A stretch of 64,000 nucleotides of DNA from Pycnopodia helianthoides. Its lineage: Eukaryota; Echinodermata; Asteroidea; Forcipulatida; Asteriidae. Shown piece by piece: positions 49,095 through 60,367 of this stretch. Each line of letters opens with the position of its first letter. Position 1 is the first letter of the stretch. A program made the position numbers and the translations under genes. Where the stretch lies: assembly GCA_032158295.1 (NCBI GenBank), contig CM063249.1, positions 13,310,078 through 13,374,077 on the forward strand, given 5' to 3'. The notes under the pieces are model-generated. The model was given only the letters and a program-made list of their open reading frames with translations. It ran no database searches and was not told where the DNA came from.

Positions 49095-51513
49095 TTAGTG
49101 GGGTAGCTCCTTGTAGAATTGCTGATGTTCGGGGTGTCTAACAACAGGTGTGTTACCTTGGCATAATTTCATTAAGTCATTGTACTTGGCGCTTGACAGC
49201 TTCGGAAGATCTAAGGAGTACGCTCCCTTTGGATGACTTAGTGACTGTGTGCTACCAGACGATCGACGTTGATGATCATCAAGTTGTAACATACCGAAGC
49301 TATTGTCCATGTGTGACATCTTCACATGCAACGTTTTCGGTTGATTGTGCTTAACCCTAAACTGCTTCAACTTTGTCCAGTTTATTGGCTCTCCGTTTGA
49401 CAAGGAACGAACTCTCAATACTCCAAGTTGCTCTGAGTGCTGTTTCCAGTCCAGTATGTCCTTCTTCTGGACTTGTACAACGTCGTAGGGAGTTAATCTT
49501 GCAAGACGTATGACAGTTGCCAATTGTGAAGGTAGAAACATCTCTCCTGCTCTCTTCAAAGCACGTTCTATTGTACTGTGTGCCGAATCTCCTTCACTTT
49601 GACCGTGTGCTGTTTCAAAGTAATGCATGGTTATTTGCTTTACATTTTTGGCATTGTTAACAAATGTTAGCATCATGGCGGGAATAATTGAATTTTTGTT
49701 TTGTCCCGCGCAACCGTCCGCAAACAAAGCAACTTCTTCGATGCCGTCTGAATCAGCTTTCAACAAAAAGTTGTACAAATGAGATGCTATTTCGTTTGCA
49801 CCACGTGCTGCAATACCCTCATGCCAAAGATAACATTGACAGAACTTGCTATCCAATACGTAGACGGTGAAGTTATAGCATGAGAGACGGCGCTTGTAAA
49901 AGAGTTCACTTCTATTACTCAGGGGCAAAAAAATTACTTGTTGTAAATCAAAGACTGCTACTCGAAGTTTTGGGTCTGTCAATGATTTTTCCTTGAGGTC
50001 AGATTTAATTTCTCTCACTTTGTTTTTTTCAGCAATATGTGTCTCGTATCTTCCTTGAAGGTGCTCCCTTTCGTTGTGGTTAGATTCATAATATGTTTGG
50101 CAAAGACCGCACATGTCCTTTTTGGGTCTATGAAACTTTAAATCCATCGAGGAAAACACTGAGTAGTACAAACTAAATGAAAGAGGTGGGTTGTTTTCAT
50201 CCTTGTACATCTCGTACATTTTTCTCACTGTAAGTTCAGGTGACAGGTATTGCCTGGTGTTGTTTTTTCGGCAATAATGAGATTCCGTTCTGGGGAACTT
50301 GTTAATGTGCACTTTTGCTGCGTTTTTCAATTCTTCTTGGATTTTTTTACGAGATCCTTTTACACCACCACGTTTTTCAGACTCCATTACTCCATCATAA
50401 CTTGTTTTGCTCAAAGCTGTTCTTACTTGACGCTCACTTACACCTAGTGTGTTGAGAAACATTATCCGACAAACTTTTTTAGAGATCCCCTGGTCATCAG
50501 GAAGATTGTAATGAAGTGTTCGTTTTTTACGGGTACCATCTGCTTTTCGTGGATGAGAGTGTTGAACATGTCTTGACAACCAAGCCCTCTGGTCCTTTAA
50601 ATTAACCAAGTCAAAAAACGCACTTTGAATATTTTGTCTACGCGTCAAAGAAAATGATGAACAGGTTAAGTTTTTCTTAGAGCACTTATCTCCACTGCAG
50701 GTGGGTTTAAGTCCCCGACGGGATGGGACAACCTTGTTGGATGCATTTGTGTATGACATACCCATATTTCTGAGGATTTTTCGTGTTTTTTTAGTTGACA
50801 CAGCACTATCTTTAATATTGGGCATAATGTCGAGATCCTCATGTTGGCTGCCTTCAACAATAAAATCTTCTGGTTGAGGAGATAAGGGATTGACTGGTAC
50901 TCTTTGTTCTTGGTCTTCAATTGTAACAAAAGAGGAAGGCTCTGGTGCATCCTCATCACAAACAGATGAGAACAAGGGAACTATGTTTGCATGGAGTTTT
51001 TCAATGTCTACGCCTTGTGACGGGTCAGTGTTGTCGCTTAAAATTTGGTAGAGCGGAACGTCTTCAAGATCGACAACAACGCAGTCGGGCTTCTGTGGAG
51101 CAGGAGCAGGTACCCACTTATTGTGAAGGTGGCATGGTGGACTTTCCTCGAAGTGCTGGAAACAGAGGAAGCACTGACAGGTTAAACAAGCTGCCCACAC
51201 TTCTGAAGTGCAATTTACTGTTTCACAACAGGGAGTATCTTCATGCTGCTTTTGTAATGTCTCAAAGAGGCGAGAGAGGGGTATGTTGTCGTCGTCTTCG
51301 TGAAGTTCATCTTCACTGCTGGAGTCGTCACCTTCGAATGCAATGACCTTTGCCTTCCACCATTTGTTTTGTGGCTTCCACCACATGTTAACATTGCATC
51401 CCTTTTTGAGGACATCGCTTGCTTCTGCTCGCAATTCCTCCACCTTGACTACATTGGTCGAACCGTCCTCCCATTTCACCAACACGTCAGATCCTGGGCT
51501 GGGGTAGGTTATT
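49095..51513 (-). CDS. Transposase-like protein with ADGCAGQNKN (DUF7869-type) core, main exon
   Basis: The open frame extends to an ATG at 51,533, but a strong acceptor (TTTTTGTTACTTAG) at 51,514-51,515 shows that the exon probably starts at 51,513 in phase 2. The true N-terminus then lies in an unseen upstream exon. Numbering from that ATG (812 residues): SH3/Tudor-like DVLVKWEDGST to KWWKAKVIAF at 16-66; acidic stretch 69-83; Cys/His cluster 102-137; helix-turn-helix-like LGVSERQVRTAL near 363-374; MCGLCQ at 474-479; RNase-H-like core with FDLQQ (D529), ADGCAGQNKN (D606) and SEGDSAHSTIE (D649, E656). Similar proteins are abundant in animal genomes, generally unnamed; I believe Pfam calls the core DUF7869. 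Its position between perfect TIRs supports a transposase role. Confidence 0.85.
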
Positions 51514-52925
51514 CTAAGTAACAAAAAGAACATGTGAAAATTTCAAGATAAGTCAAAAGCATTCAGACATTCTGTCAACTACCTTGTCAACTATCTTGCA
51601 CTAAGTGTAGTATATTGAATGTTGAATATTGAATGGATTTTAAAATGATGTTCATGGAAATGGCTTGATTAAGTGTTAATATAAAAACAATTGTTTAACT
51701 TAAACTTTGCATGACCAACATTTACGAATAGTTATGCAAACCAGTAACTTTCATATTTGAACATACTGAAGTAATATGTATTGCTAGAAAGTCTCACTCT
51801 CCTGTAAGGTGACACCCACATAAAAATAACTAAATCATTAACCACTAGGCCTACTGATGGAGGACAGTATAGACTAAGGGTCTCTTAAACGTTTTATATT
51901 TGCAACATAAACTCAGTTTGATTGGGGAAAATAGGCTACATCAACAAAACTTAATAGTTAAGAGCCAGATTATAGCCTTCTACGACACTAGAAAGCAAAA
52001 ACTATTAAAGCTGTTTTTAATCATGCTTACTAATACCAGCACTTAACGTTACATATTTCTTCAAGGAACGTACACATTGATCTTATGTAACTGATAAGTG
52101 CTGTAGGTTTGTCTTTTTCTGTAGTTTTAATTGGGGACACGAAGCCTATTTTTGGTAATGTTAGGCCAAACATTTAGCGCATGTAGGCCTAGTATACATA
52201 AGCAGTATGTTAGGCCTTGTAATAAAAAATACATTGTATATATATTTCGCAAGCGTAAAATAACAGTGTGTATTATCCCGTTAGATCCACATACGTTCAA
52301 GTTCTATGTAGGTCAAAACTGATACAGTTATTGTACATGTTAGGTTTACAACGTGCATTAACAGTGACTTAGTGTTGGTGTTAACTTGAACGTTGTGTGT
52401 GACTGTTAACTTGACCTCCATGTATAACATTATGGCGCACGTATCGTTGTGTGTGGCCTTGATTAAAGTAGTGCTGCGGCAGTGTACACAAAAACAAGGT
52501 AATGTTGAATGATTGTGGCAAACAAAATTAAATAAATTAACATCTGTCTACAGTATAATTACCTTTTTGACTGCATATTGAAGACAAGCTAGTGGATTCG
52601 GCAAATTCTTACTGTGTTGTGTTTAAGAGAAACTGATGGTACCTGGCATTTCATTTACAAGTCACTCATAACTGGAGTGGTTACCAGCGCATTTGCCTAT
52701 TCGTCACTTTGTAAAAAACAAAAGGGTCTATTTATGTGTTTACGGAGTGGCGAATCACTTATTCGTCAGTATGTAAAGAAACATTTTTTAAGCCTTGAAA
52801 ATATTCGCCAACAATGTGTCTTATATCTTTAAAATGAGACATTATTTTGGTTCAAAACCTTCAGAAATGAATTCAGAAGACAAACTAACCATAAAACTGC
52901 AAAAACCTCAATTTGCTAAAAATTG

Positions 52926-52955
52926 CTGATTCGTCACTATGAGAAAAATGCGACG
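52926..52955 (-). repeat. Right terminal inverted repeat of the DNA transposon
   Basis: Exact reverse complement of 47,383-47,412; flanked on the right by AATC. It ends 131 bp beyond the GPCR stop codon. Confidence 0.88.
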
Positions 52956-53086
52956 AATCATGTGAAGTAAGATGTAACTATTCTTCAGCAGACTGAATTT
53001 TGACTCGGTTAGTGGTTTAAGTGTTACACACCAGTGGCTGAAGTGTAAACACCCGACCTGTGTTACACCATTATAATGATTACAAG

Positions 53087-53466
53087 CTACAGGACGCGTT
53101 GTGGGTTTGTATTTTGTGAATCATTCGCAAGGGTCAAGCTCCCGGAGCCCTCCGATACCAGTTCCGGGACTACCCTGTTGTCTCCACCCCTGCGACAAAG
53201 AGCCAGCTCTTTGAGAGCTTTCCGGAATGGTCTATTCCTAACTGTGTATATCAGAGGATTTAGGCAAGAGTTCATGACGACCATGATGACACCGACGTGG
53301 TAGTAGGGATGCGTGAAGTCCACTTTGATACCCATCATGAAGCAGAAGAACATGGTCTGGTTGGGACCCCAGCAGATAGCGTAGGTGATGACGACAAAGA
53401 GGAGGGTTCGCTGGAGTTCTTGGGAAGCTTGGGCCTGCCACAGTTTACGTCGACTCCATTTCACAT
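53087..53466 (-). CDS. Class A GPCR, exon 2 (TM6-TM7 and tail)
   Basis: Second coding exon of the receptor that starts at 56,999. Acceptor TTTTTTTCTAG; two bases complete an Asp codon after QQQT, then VKWSRRKLWQAQASQELQ leads into TM6. TM6 carries ICWGPNQ (C266, W267, P269, a variant of CWxP) and TM7 carries NSCLNPLIY (NPxxY, 304-308), followed by RNRPFRKAL (helix 8). C325 is a possible palmitoylation site. The tail ends at residue 360. No AATAAA is seen before the transposon boundary at 52,955. Confidence 0.93.
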
Positions 53467-53469
53467 CTA

Positions 53470-56290
53470 GAAAAAAATTATAAATTAAAACGTGAAATGT
53501 TGAATAGCGAGAATACTATAATAATGAAAGGCCAGGCGAGTAATAGCCGAAATTACAGTACAGATAGAGGTGTTATAAAGGCAAAATACAAATAAAATGC
53601 GCCACCAACAGTTCGCCATGGAAGGGCCATTTTTAAAATGCAGAGTTAGCATTTGAAAAAATGTAGGCTAAAATATTTATTTTGGAAGGCTTTGGGAAAT
53701 GCTTTTACTTTGAAATTGACCTCTCGTGACAAACTCTTGGTGGCGCACTATATTGTGAATGTGAATCAAAAATGTCACGCGATAACTCAAGTAGAAACAA
53801 TGAAGATAACGCGACTCCTCAAAAATTAAGATATTTTCTTTGTTCAATACGCCATGAATTACTGATCGTTATGGATTCATAAAAAAATCATTTTCACAAA
53901 AAGTTAAACGAAAGCGTAACGAAGATTCGTCGTTCCTTTTTAAACTAAAGGCGTCAACCCTGTTTTTTGACGCAGTACTGCAGGACAAGTCTAAATTATT
54001 ATTTTTTGGCGATCAACCCTGCGGATGTCCTAATCTATTACATTACTGTTTTACAATACGCATTTAAATTATCTAGCGTTCTAATTTGGTTTATAACTAT
54101 ACCCGGCTTCCCGCACTTTCATACCAGTCTTGACAAGGACACTTCCGTGGTATGGTCGCAGAACTAACGACTTGTGAATGTCTGTAATTGAGAACTTAGA
54201 TATGACCCACTTCCACTCATCACTCATTCTCCAGGTACGTGGGTGAAATCGCAATGACAAATTATTTTAAATTGGCTGAACTGAACACATAACATGGAAA
54301 TACGTGGCATTCATCAATTCGATTTCTCTGAATATTGAGAGAGGGTGGGCTGCTAAACGTCACTATGTGTCAAGTTGTGGGACATGCGTGTTCGAGGATT
54401 TCAGAGAAAGAGCCTTTTAAACAATGCCATTTTTTACGAGGAAATTTTTAATGTATTTAAGTCACGAGAGCACTTTGCATCTCAGATGACGAAGTGGTTC
54501 ATGGGATCTGGACTGCCTTTTGTTTTGGAGACAGCATCAAAATTGTGAGCAACCTTGCCGGCTAGGTGTTGATGTACGTCATGAACTCAGATTGAACCAG
54601 AGCCAGGTTTCACATCTCCAGATTTGTTCCTCAGGATTTTATTATCCCATTTCATGTGTGATATTACACTTTTGCTATGAAGCATTTTAAAGCTGCATCG
54701 CCAGATTTGTTTTACCAAAAGACAAAAACATTTAGATTGTTTTGCTCTCAGAACGATTTTTGACAGATGAAGATGTTCGAACAACAAACTCTCCTGCCAA
54801 ACCGTTATACCAAAAGATAATGTCGAGTCCTGACAATAAATAATTTGTATTGAAGGGTGTTTTTGTTCAGTGTATCAAATGAAATTCAATAACTTCCTCG
54901 ACTAACAGAAAAGACCGTTTCATAATTAATGTTTAACCTTTTAAGCATAGAACCTGACAAAGCGTCTAAATGAATTGATTTATTGGCTACACCTTATGCG
55001 TCATAATAATGAAGCAAATTCTTTTTATAATTAAGACTGACTGCTCAGCCAGACGAGCGCACGTGGCACGAGCCTCGATAATTAGCGTCCCCACCCACGA
55101 CTCTTTAGTTTTTCTAATCGATGGTTGACAGCAAAAATAAAATACTCAACTACAATTTTTAGTAATTTGAATACACACCAAATTAATGAAAACGCTGTCA
55201 GAGTCTTTCACAGACCATAGAGGAAGACAGGAACGTCATCCAACTTCTTAAATTCAAAATTAAGTGTGCTTAAAGAGGGGCTCTAAGGTAAAATTCAGTG
55301 TGATTCACTAATTTTCCAATAGATAAAGTCCTTATGAAAATGGGGGAAAACAATTTAAGTCTCTTACTTCACATTAAAACGGTGTTTGATACCCTTCAAG
55401 TCCAATTTATTTTCTTCAAAATCTACATTCGATGACGTCACATCTCAAATAATGGTTTGTAAATGTACAGAGAACTTTCAGTTCTTTCCTGAATTTGGAT
55501 GATATTCAATCCCAACGGCAGTAAATTTGACCTTTTGATTGACTCAAAATTCTTCACTGGAATGTTGGCATACAGACCCGAAGAGTATAAAACAAAAGGA
55601 CATTTTACATCACATTAATAATGAGGTTAAATACATGAACTTTTTTCTCACTTTCATGAGGACTCTATCTATTGGAAATTGAGTGCATCACAAAACTCAA
55701 TTTGACCTTGCAGCCCCACTTTCGTTTGAGGCAGACAAGTCGTCAGAACGTTTGACATTTTCACCGCTTTTTGGAGTGGGGCAAATCGGTCTTGTGCATA
55801 AGCCACACATTCAGAATTCAAAACAAGACTTCAACATTAGCGTTAAATCATGACTGTGAGTCGTGGTTTTGAAAAGGTCTTTAAAATTCACTTTTGATTT
55901 TTTTCATTTTTTTGTTTTGTCTTTCTCGAAATCATTTGGTTTAAAAATTGTCCATAAACAATCAATTCTATGCAAGAAAGGTTGTGTAATCGAACTTCTA
56001 TTTTATGTCATATCAGTTTGACAGTTATTATGAGCATTTTATTATCGGCGGAAGCGGAATTACCCCCTTTAAAAGAAGGATCGTAAGTTAACGAACATCC
56101 ATAAGGTTCGAACGATTGAGCTATTTAGAATCATAGGCCATGTCCCTGGACTCGCAGACTTCTTGTTGTCAATTTCTAAACTACCTTGGCAATATCAATT
56201 CAGTATTCCTAACGATTAATTAACCTGTTTGTCAAGAAACACTACCGGGCAGTGCAATGTTGTTGTTTACAGTGACGAGTTGAAAAAAAC
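53470..56290 (-). other. GPCR intron
   Basis: About 2.8 kb between the two coding exons. No mobile element or second gene is evident; open frames are short and lack recognisable domains. Confidence 0.7.
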
Positions 56291-56296
56291 ACCAAC

Positions 56297-56999
56297 CTGT
56301 CTGTTGCTGAGTGATCAAGTTCACTTGTTTCTTCAGAGTCATTATCATTTTCCACTGTACAGCAAACATTACAAGTAGTGGCACAACATAGTGCATGAGG
56401 TAAGGGAACACCCCCATCACAACCTGAACTTTAAAACTTGAATAGCCGATATACTGGCAGACGTCCTTTTCGTCGAGGGCGTACACGAAGAAGAAGAAGG
56501 AGAGCGCGACCAGGCCTTCCACCCAGACCAAAAGCATCATGATGCTGGTCTTCTTGACTGTGAAGAAAGTCTTATATTTCAGCGGGTAGACGACGGCTAT
56601 GAATCGCTCCAGGTTGACAACGACTAGACTCCCGATGGAAGCAAGCATGCAAACCCATTGCATGTATTTGCTCACATAGAAGCGGCAAATGAAATCCCCG
56701 AATGGGCCGTGCATGGGCGGTGGGTCGGGAAAAACGTTGGCCGGCAGGGCCATGATGCAGACCAGGATGTCAACCACAGAGAGGTGAACCAGGAGTTGGC
56801 TGGTGTTGGTGCGGAGCGCTCGTACTCGCGTCAGCACGATGCACACCAGGAAGTTACCGATAATCCCTGTCGTGCAGATGAGGGCATACGCAGCGCGGAC
56901 GACCATGTTGTTCTCGATTTCGCCCACCGCCCATCCTGAGTTCGAAGTGGGTTTAGATGGTACCTCAGTCGGGGACTGAAAGGTGGCATTGTCATCCAT
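56297..56999 (-). CDS. Class A (rhodopsin-family) GPCR, exon 1 (TM1-TM5)
   Basis: Codes for the N-terminus to the third cytoplasmic loop of a 360-residue seven-helix receptor, joined to 53,466-53,087 in phase 1. A short N-tail has one N-glycosylation site (NAT, residue 4). Visible landmarks: GNFLVCIVL in TM1; LSVVDIL with D77 in TM2; C105 of the extracellular disulphide; ERF (131-133) instead of DRY at the end of TM3, then AVVYPL; C181 in loop 2. The general look is that of peptide receptors, but I cannot name the ligand. Donor is ACAG|GTTGGT. The intron of about 2.8 kb splits loop 3. Confidence 0.93.
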
Positions 57000-57031
57000 A
57001 GCGGTGGTTTACACTTTTTGCAAAACAAATG
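57000..57031 (-). other. GPCR 5' UTR part and splice acceptor
   Basis: CCTCTTTTGCAG|CATTTG on the minus strand lies 32 bases before the receptor start codon and is a good acceptor. It implies a 5' UTR intron, with the upstream exon probably at 58,436. Confidence 0.6.
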
Positions 57032-57032
57032 C

Positions 57033-58435
57033 TGCAAAAGAGGAAAACCATATTATTCTTACAAACTTGAAATCAGCAGTGCAAACCTAACGACCCATCG
57101 GCAAATAATAACTCAAAGCCCTATAAAGTCAAATACACTCGAATGATATATCGTTGGAGATGTAGAAATTAAAACCGCTTCACAACCGCTTACTGTGACG
57201 TAGACCAAGGCAATGATAACGAGAGAGTTACAGAGCACGTCTCTACCCAACACAACCACGCCCCTAACCATCGATGGATGCAGAGCAGGCTCCTTTTATC
57301 AATACAAATCAAAGTCTACGCGTCATCTCAATAATGTTGTAAAACGTTTTAACGTCAAGATCACAAAATAATTGGACGATGAAAATAAACGAAATTGAAC
57401 GTTGAATAAACGTTGGAATAAACCGGGCCAGAAAGCTAGGAATTTCAAAAGTTTGATAAAATTAAAAGTCATTTTGAAAATACATTTTATCAAATCTTCT
57501 CCGTTCCGGAAATCACCGTTATTAACGTTATAAAAAAGAACTCCCATTTATCGAAACAATTTGACGTCATTCTCTTCTAAAATAAATGGGGAAAAAAAAA
57601 TTGACCATGGCCGAGGACCGGTGTATTACATTTTCAAGATCGTCAAAACGACCAGCTTGCAGATTCCCCTCTGATTTCTGAATTCTGATAGCACATAAAA
57701 GGTTTTTTGAAAGAGAAAATTAAGTTCCATTCTTCATGGTTCAATTTACATATTATCCAACAAACCCGTATATACAGTAATCAAATTAAGACGTCTCGTC
57801 TTTCTTTTATTGCCAACAACGACGAAGGGTTTTTAAATGTAATAAAGATTCTGTGCATGCTCCCAATAGTAATACGTCTTGCTTGTCTCGAATGTGGTAT
57901 TTGATAGAAAAAGTCAATGGTGATTATTGGGTGAGTATTGCTAATTTCTTGACTTGCTTTAAAGCTATTTTCTCTACTTATATTTGAGTTGTTTCGAAGA
58001 ATTTCACTGGTACTAGTAAGCTATTAATTGAAACTAATATTTTGTCCTCGATACTTATCAATCTGTACTTTTTCATTTAGGCAATATTGAAGCATGATGA
58101 TTAGGCCTATGTGGACAATTCGTTAAAAATAGGCCAGTCTAGGCCACAAAACTAAAAACAAAATTAATACAATATTTGTAAGAGTTTAACATTTCAGGCT
58201 GTATAGATACATTGATACATTTTCCTCAAGTATCAAAGCAAATTTGTCAAGCCTCATGTCCACAATTATTATGGTAACAAGTTCCATCGCTTTGCAGTTT
58301 CAACCATGTAAATAAAAGAAAGAGAAGGAAAAAACCCTAAAAAAGTTCTAATAGTGGCACACCATCTTCAGTGCAACACCAGTGGGGTTTAAAGAATTAA
58401 CCGTGTCATAAGAACACGCGATAACGAAAGCTTAC
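57033..58435 (-). other. Presumed GPCR 5' UTR intron
   Basis: AT-rich, with no recognisable repeat or exon on either strand. Confidence 0.45.
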
Positions 58436-58485
58436 CTTCGAGAATTTCCTCACTCAGTCATCAGCTGCCTTAACACGTTTGTGTA
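58436..58485 (-). other. Candidate non-coding first exon of the GPCR gene
   Basis: Bounded by donor TCGAAG|GTAAGC at 58,435 and by a transcription start expected about 30 bases below the TATA box. It holds no open frame. The assignment to the receptor rests on strand, position and splice-site match. Confidence 0.45.
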
Positions 58486-58507
58486 CGGTGCGAAGAGGGC
58501 ACTTTGA

Positions 58508-58514
58508 CTTTATA
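58508..58514 (-). promoter_or_regulatory. TATA box, candidate GPCR promoter
   Basis: CCGTATAAAGTC on the minus strand, with CpG-rich upstream sequence (GGCGCCTCGCGCG). The spacing to the donor at 58,435 suits a short first exon. A second TATA-like TTATATATTG lies further upstream at about 58,640. Confidence 0.5.
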
Positions 58515-59122
58515 CGGCGTGCGTATGAGGCGCCTCGCGCGAAAAATGTTTTCATAAAGTGAGGCCACTCTGAGCACTGCAGTGTCGCGATGGCAGTATG
58601 CAAATTAGTGCGCGGCAACTACACACGGGTGACTATGAAACAATATATAAGCAACACAAACTCCAAAGTGGCAACACGTTGTAGACGGTCAGTTCCTAAC
58701 TTGGGCAGAAAGACACGCTGCTTGTGTTTTCTTGAGTAAATTTTTCGTACACTCTAAGGAAATAAAATTATCATAAAATAAAGCATTGTACACTTGGACA
58801 ATTGATTTCTTCTACGTCTTACGTGTTCATAAAAAATTACTACTTGAATGGAAGTCAACTAAGAATCCTCGATGTGGTTACTCTGTAAAAGCGACAACAA
58901 TACATTTTAAGGTGCTAAACAATTGCATTATAATGGGTAAAAGACCGAGAAAATAATGTACTTGATAATCAAGATTAGCCCTTTTCACGACGCAAGGGAT
59001 ACCTTTCGACATTATGTGAAGACGCTAGATTAAAAACAAATAAATAAATACTTACGCTAGAAAGAAACCGTGGCATAACTGCTTGCGGTCTAAATGGTTC
59101 ACGGTATTGTTGGACCATCTCT

Positions 59123-59585
59123 GTGGTTGGACACAGTGGAACAGAACGGTTTATCGGACACAATGGGTCGGACAAATGGTTCGACGAACACGATGGGTCG
59201 GACGAATGGTTCGACGGACACACTGGGTTGGACAAATGGTTCGACGAACACTATGGGTTAGAAAAATGGTTCGACGAACACAATAGGTCGAACGCATGGT
59301 TCGATCGATACAAGAGGGTTCGACAAAAGGTTCGACGGACACACTGGGTTGTGGACAAATGGTTCGACGAACACAATGGGTTAGAAATATGGTTCGACGA
59401 ACGCAATGGATCGGACGCAGGGTTTGTCGAACAAAATGGGTCAGACAAACGGTTTGTCGGAAACAATGGTTCGAATGCATTGTTCAATGGATACAATGGG
59501 TCGGACAAAGGGTTCGTCAGACACAATGGGTCGGACGAATGGTTCAACGGACAAAATGGGTTGGACAAAGGGTTTGTCGTAAACA
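59123..59585. repeat. 30-bp tandem array, open in several frames
   Basis: About 15 copies of a 30-base unit, roughly GGTTCGACGAACACAATGGG plus TCGGACAAAT. Because 30 is a multiple of three and the unit lacks stops, the plus strand is open for 167 codons as a ten-residue repeat (NGSDKWFDEH-like). It is also open in another plus frame for about 100, and on the minus strand for 86-135. No upstream promoter, splice context or signal favours any one frame. A minisatellite is the simplest reading. Confidence 0.88.
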
Positions 59586-59639
59586 TAAAAATTAAGCAGT
59601 TTTCATTCAAGAATTTTGTCTTGTAAAAAACTTCGCACC

Positions 59640-60355
59640 GATGGCCAAACATTAACATGGCCGTTGAACTATCCCATCAAAGAGCATCCCGTGTAGTGTT
59701 TTCTTGCAGTGTATTGGTTCTAGCGTATTAAGGATTCTCTGAAAACTGTATCTAACATTACATTCATGGTTACACTATCAATGTGGCACATCAAGGACTC
59801 ACATTGATAAGCCTTGGTGGTTCAATCACGATGGGCACTAACTATACACTCACCCGTTAAGCCGATTTTGTGGAAAGTTCAATGCCTGCGCTTGACGCAG
59901 GGAACCAGGTCAAGACAGCGATACCGTACTCTTCCTAATCGGATTATCTATCGGTGAACCGCTAAGTACGACACCTACAACCTATGTGGACATTAGAAAA
60001 CATTAAACCCCTGGACGACCTAGGATGTACCTCCATGCTCCAAGCTTGGATGTAGAAAGAAGTTTCTACCTCGATGCTCCAACCATGCTCCAACTGACAC
60101 AGCTCAAGACATTTCATGTTAAATTGACGGTTGTTTTTTTAAAGTGTTACTAGAGTGATATTTGCTACGGTTCCCTTATCCAATAAAACTGTAGAATGAT
60201 ACTTCATTATGTCACATAAAAAAAATCCAACGATTTGGCCTTTTTAGTCTTGCCTAAATAACGACTTTTACAGACCGATTTTGTTGCACTCGCCACTCCG
60301 AATCGCGAAAAGACCCCCCACGTAGAGTCTCTGGCACAAATTTTTCGCGAACAAC
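59640..60355. other. Gene-free stretch
   Basis: No gene or named repeat seen. Short internal phrases recur (CTACCTCGATGCTCCAACCA and TACCTCCATGCTCCAAGC at 60,030-60,085). Confidence 0.45.
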
Positions 60356-60359
60356 TGCA

Positions 60360-60367
60360 TGACGTCA
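60360..60367. promoter_or_regulatory. CRE-like palindrome TGACGTCA
   Basis: A perfect cyclic-AMP response element core in GCATGACGTCACAG, about 95 bases before an ATG in strong Kozak context (CCACCATGG at 60,462). It could mark the promoter of the plus-strand gene whose 3' exons lie at 61.1-62.4 kb. The ATG frame stops after 15 codons (MVERDSSWEDYSRLL), so the link is unproven. Confidence 0.35.

Larger units (their letters stand above)
47383..52955 (-). mobile_element. Putative autonomous DNA transposon with 30-bp TIRs
   Basis: The element is bounded by 47,383-47,412 (starting CGTCGCATTTTTCTC) and 52,926-52,955, which are perfect 30-bp inverted copies. AATC stands immediately outside on both sides (47,379-47,382 and 52,956-52,959), a likely 4-bp target duplication. 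Inside each end, ATTCGTCA motifs recur. The single large gene, on the minus strand, encodes an 800-residue protein with an RNase-H-like acidic core. Perfect TIRs and an intact frame suggest recent movement. I cannot place it in a named superfamily; the TSD length and terminal bases should be checked against other copies. Confidence 0.82.

Noticed and set aside
50945..51346. 133-codon plus-strand frame opposite the transposon gene
   Set aside because: Antisense shadow of the long coding exon.
52600..52665. MKCQVPSVSLKHNT with a GTAAGA donor as first exon of the transposase gene
   Set aside because: It ends in phase 0 whereas the main exon begins in phase 2, so the join would shift the frame.
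56658..57037. Plus-strand and alternative minus-strand frames over the receptor exon
   Set aside because: Shadows of the GPCR coding frame, whose motifs and splice phase are unambiguous.
59083..59658. 167-codon and other repeat-rich frames
   Set aside because: Open because the 30-bp unit is a multiple of three and stop-free on both strands. No start context, splice site or domain favours one frame.
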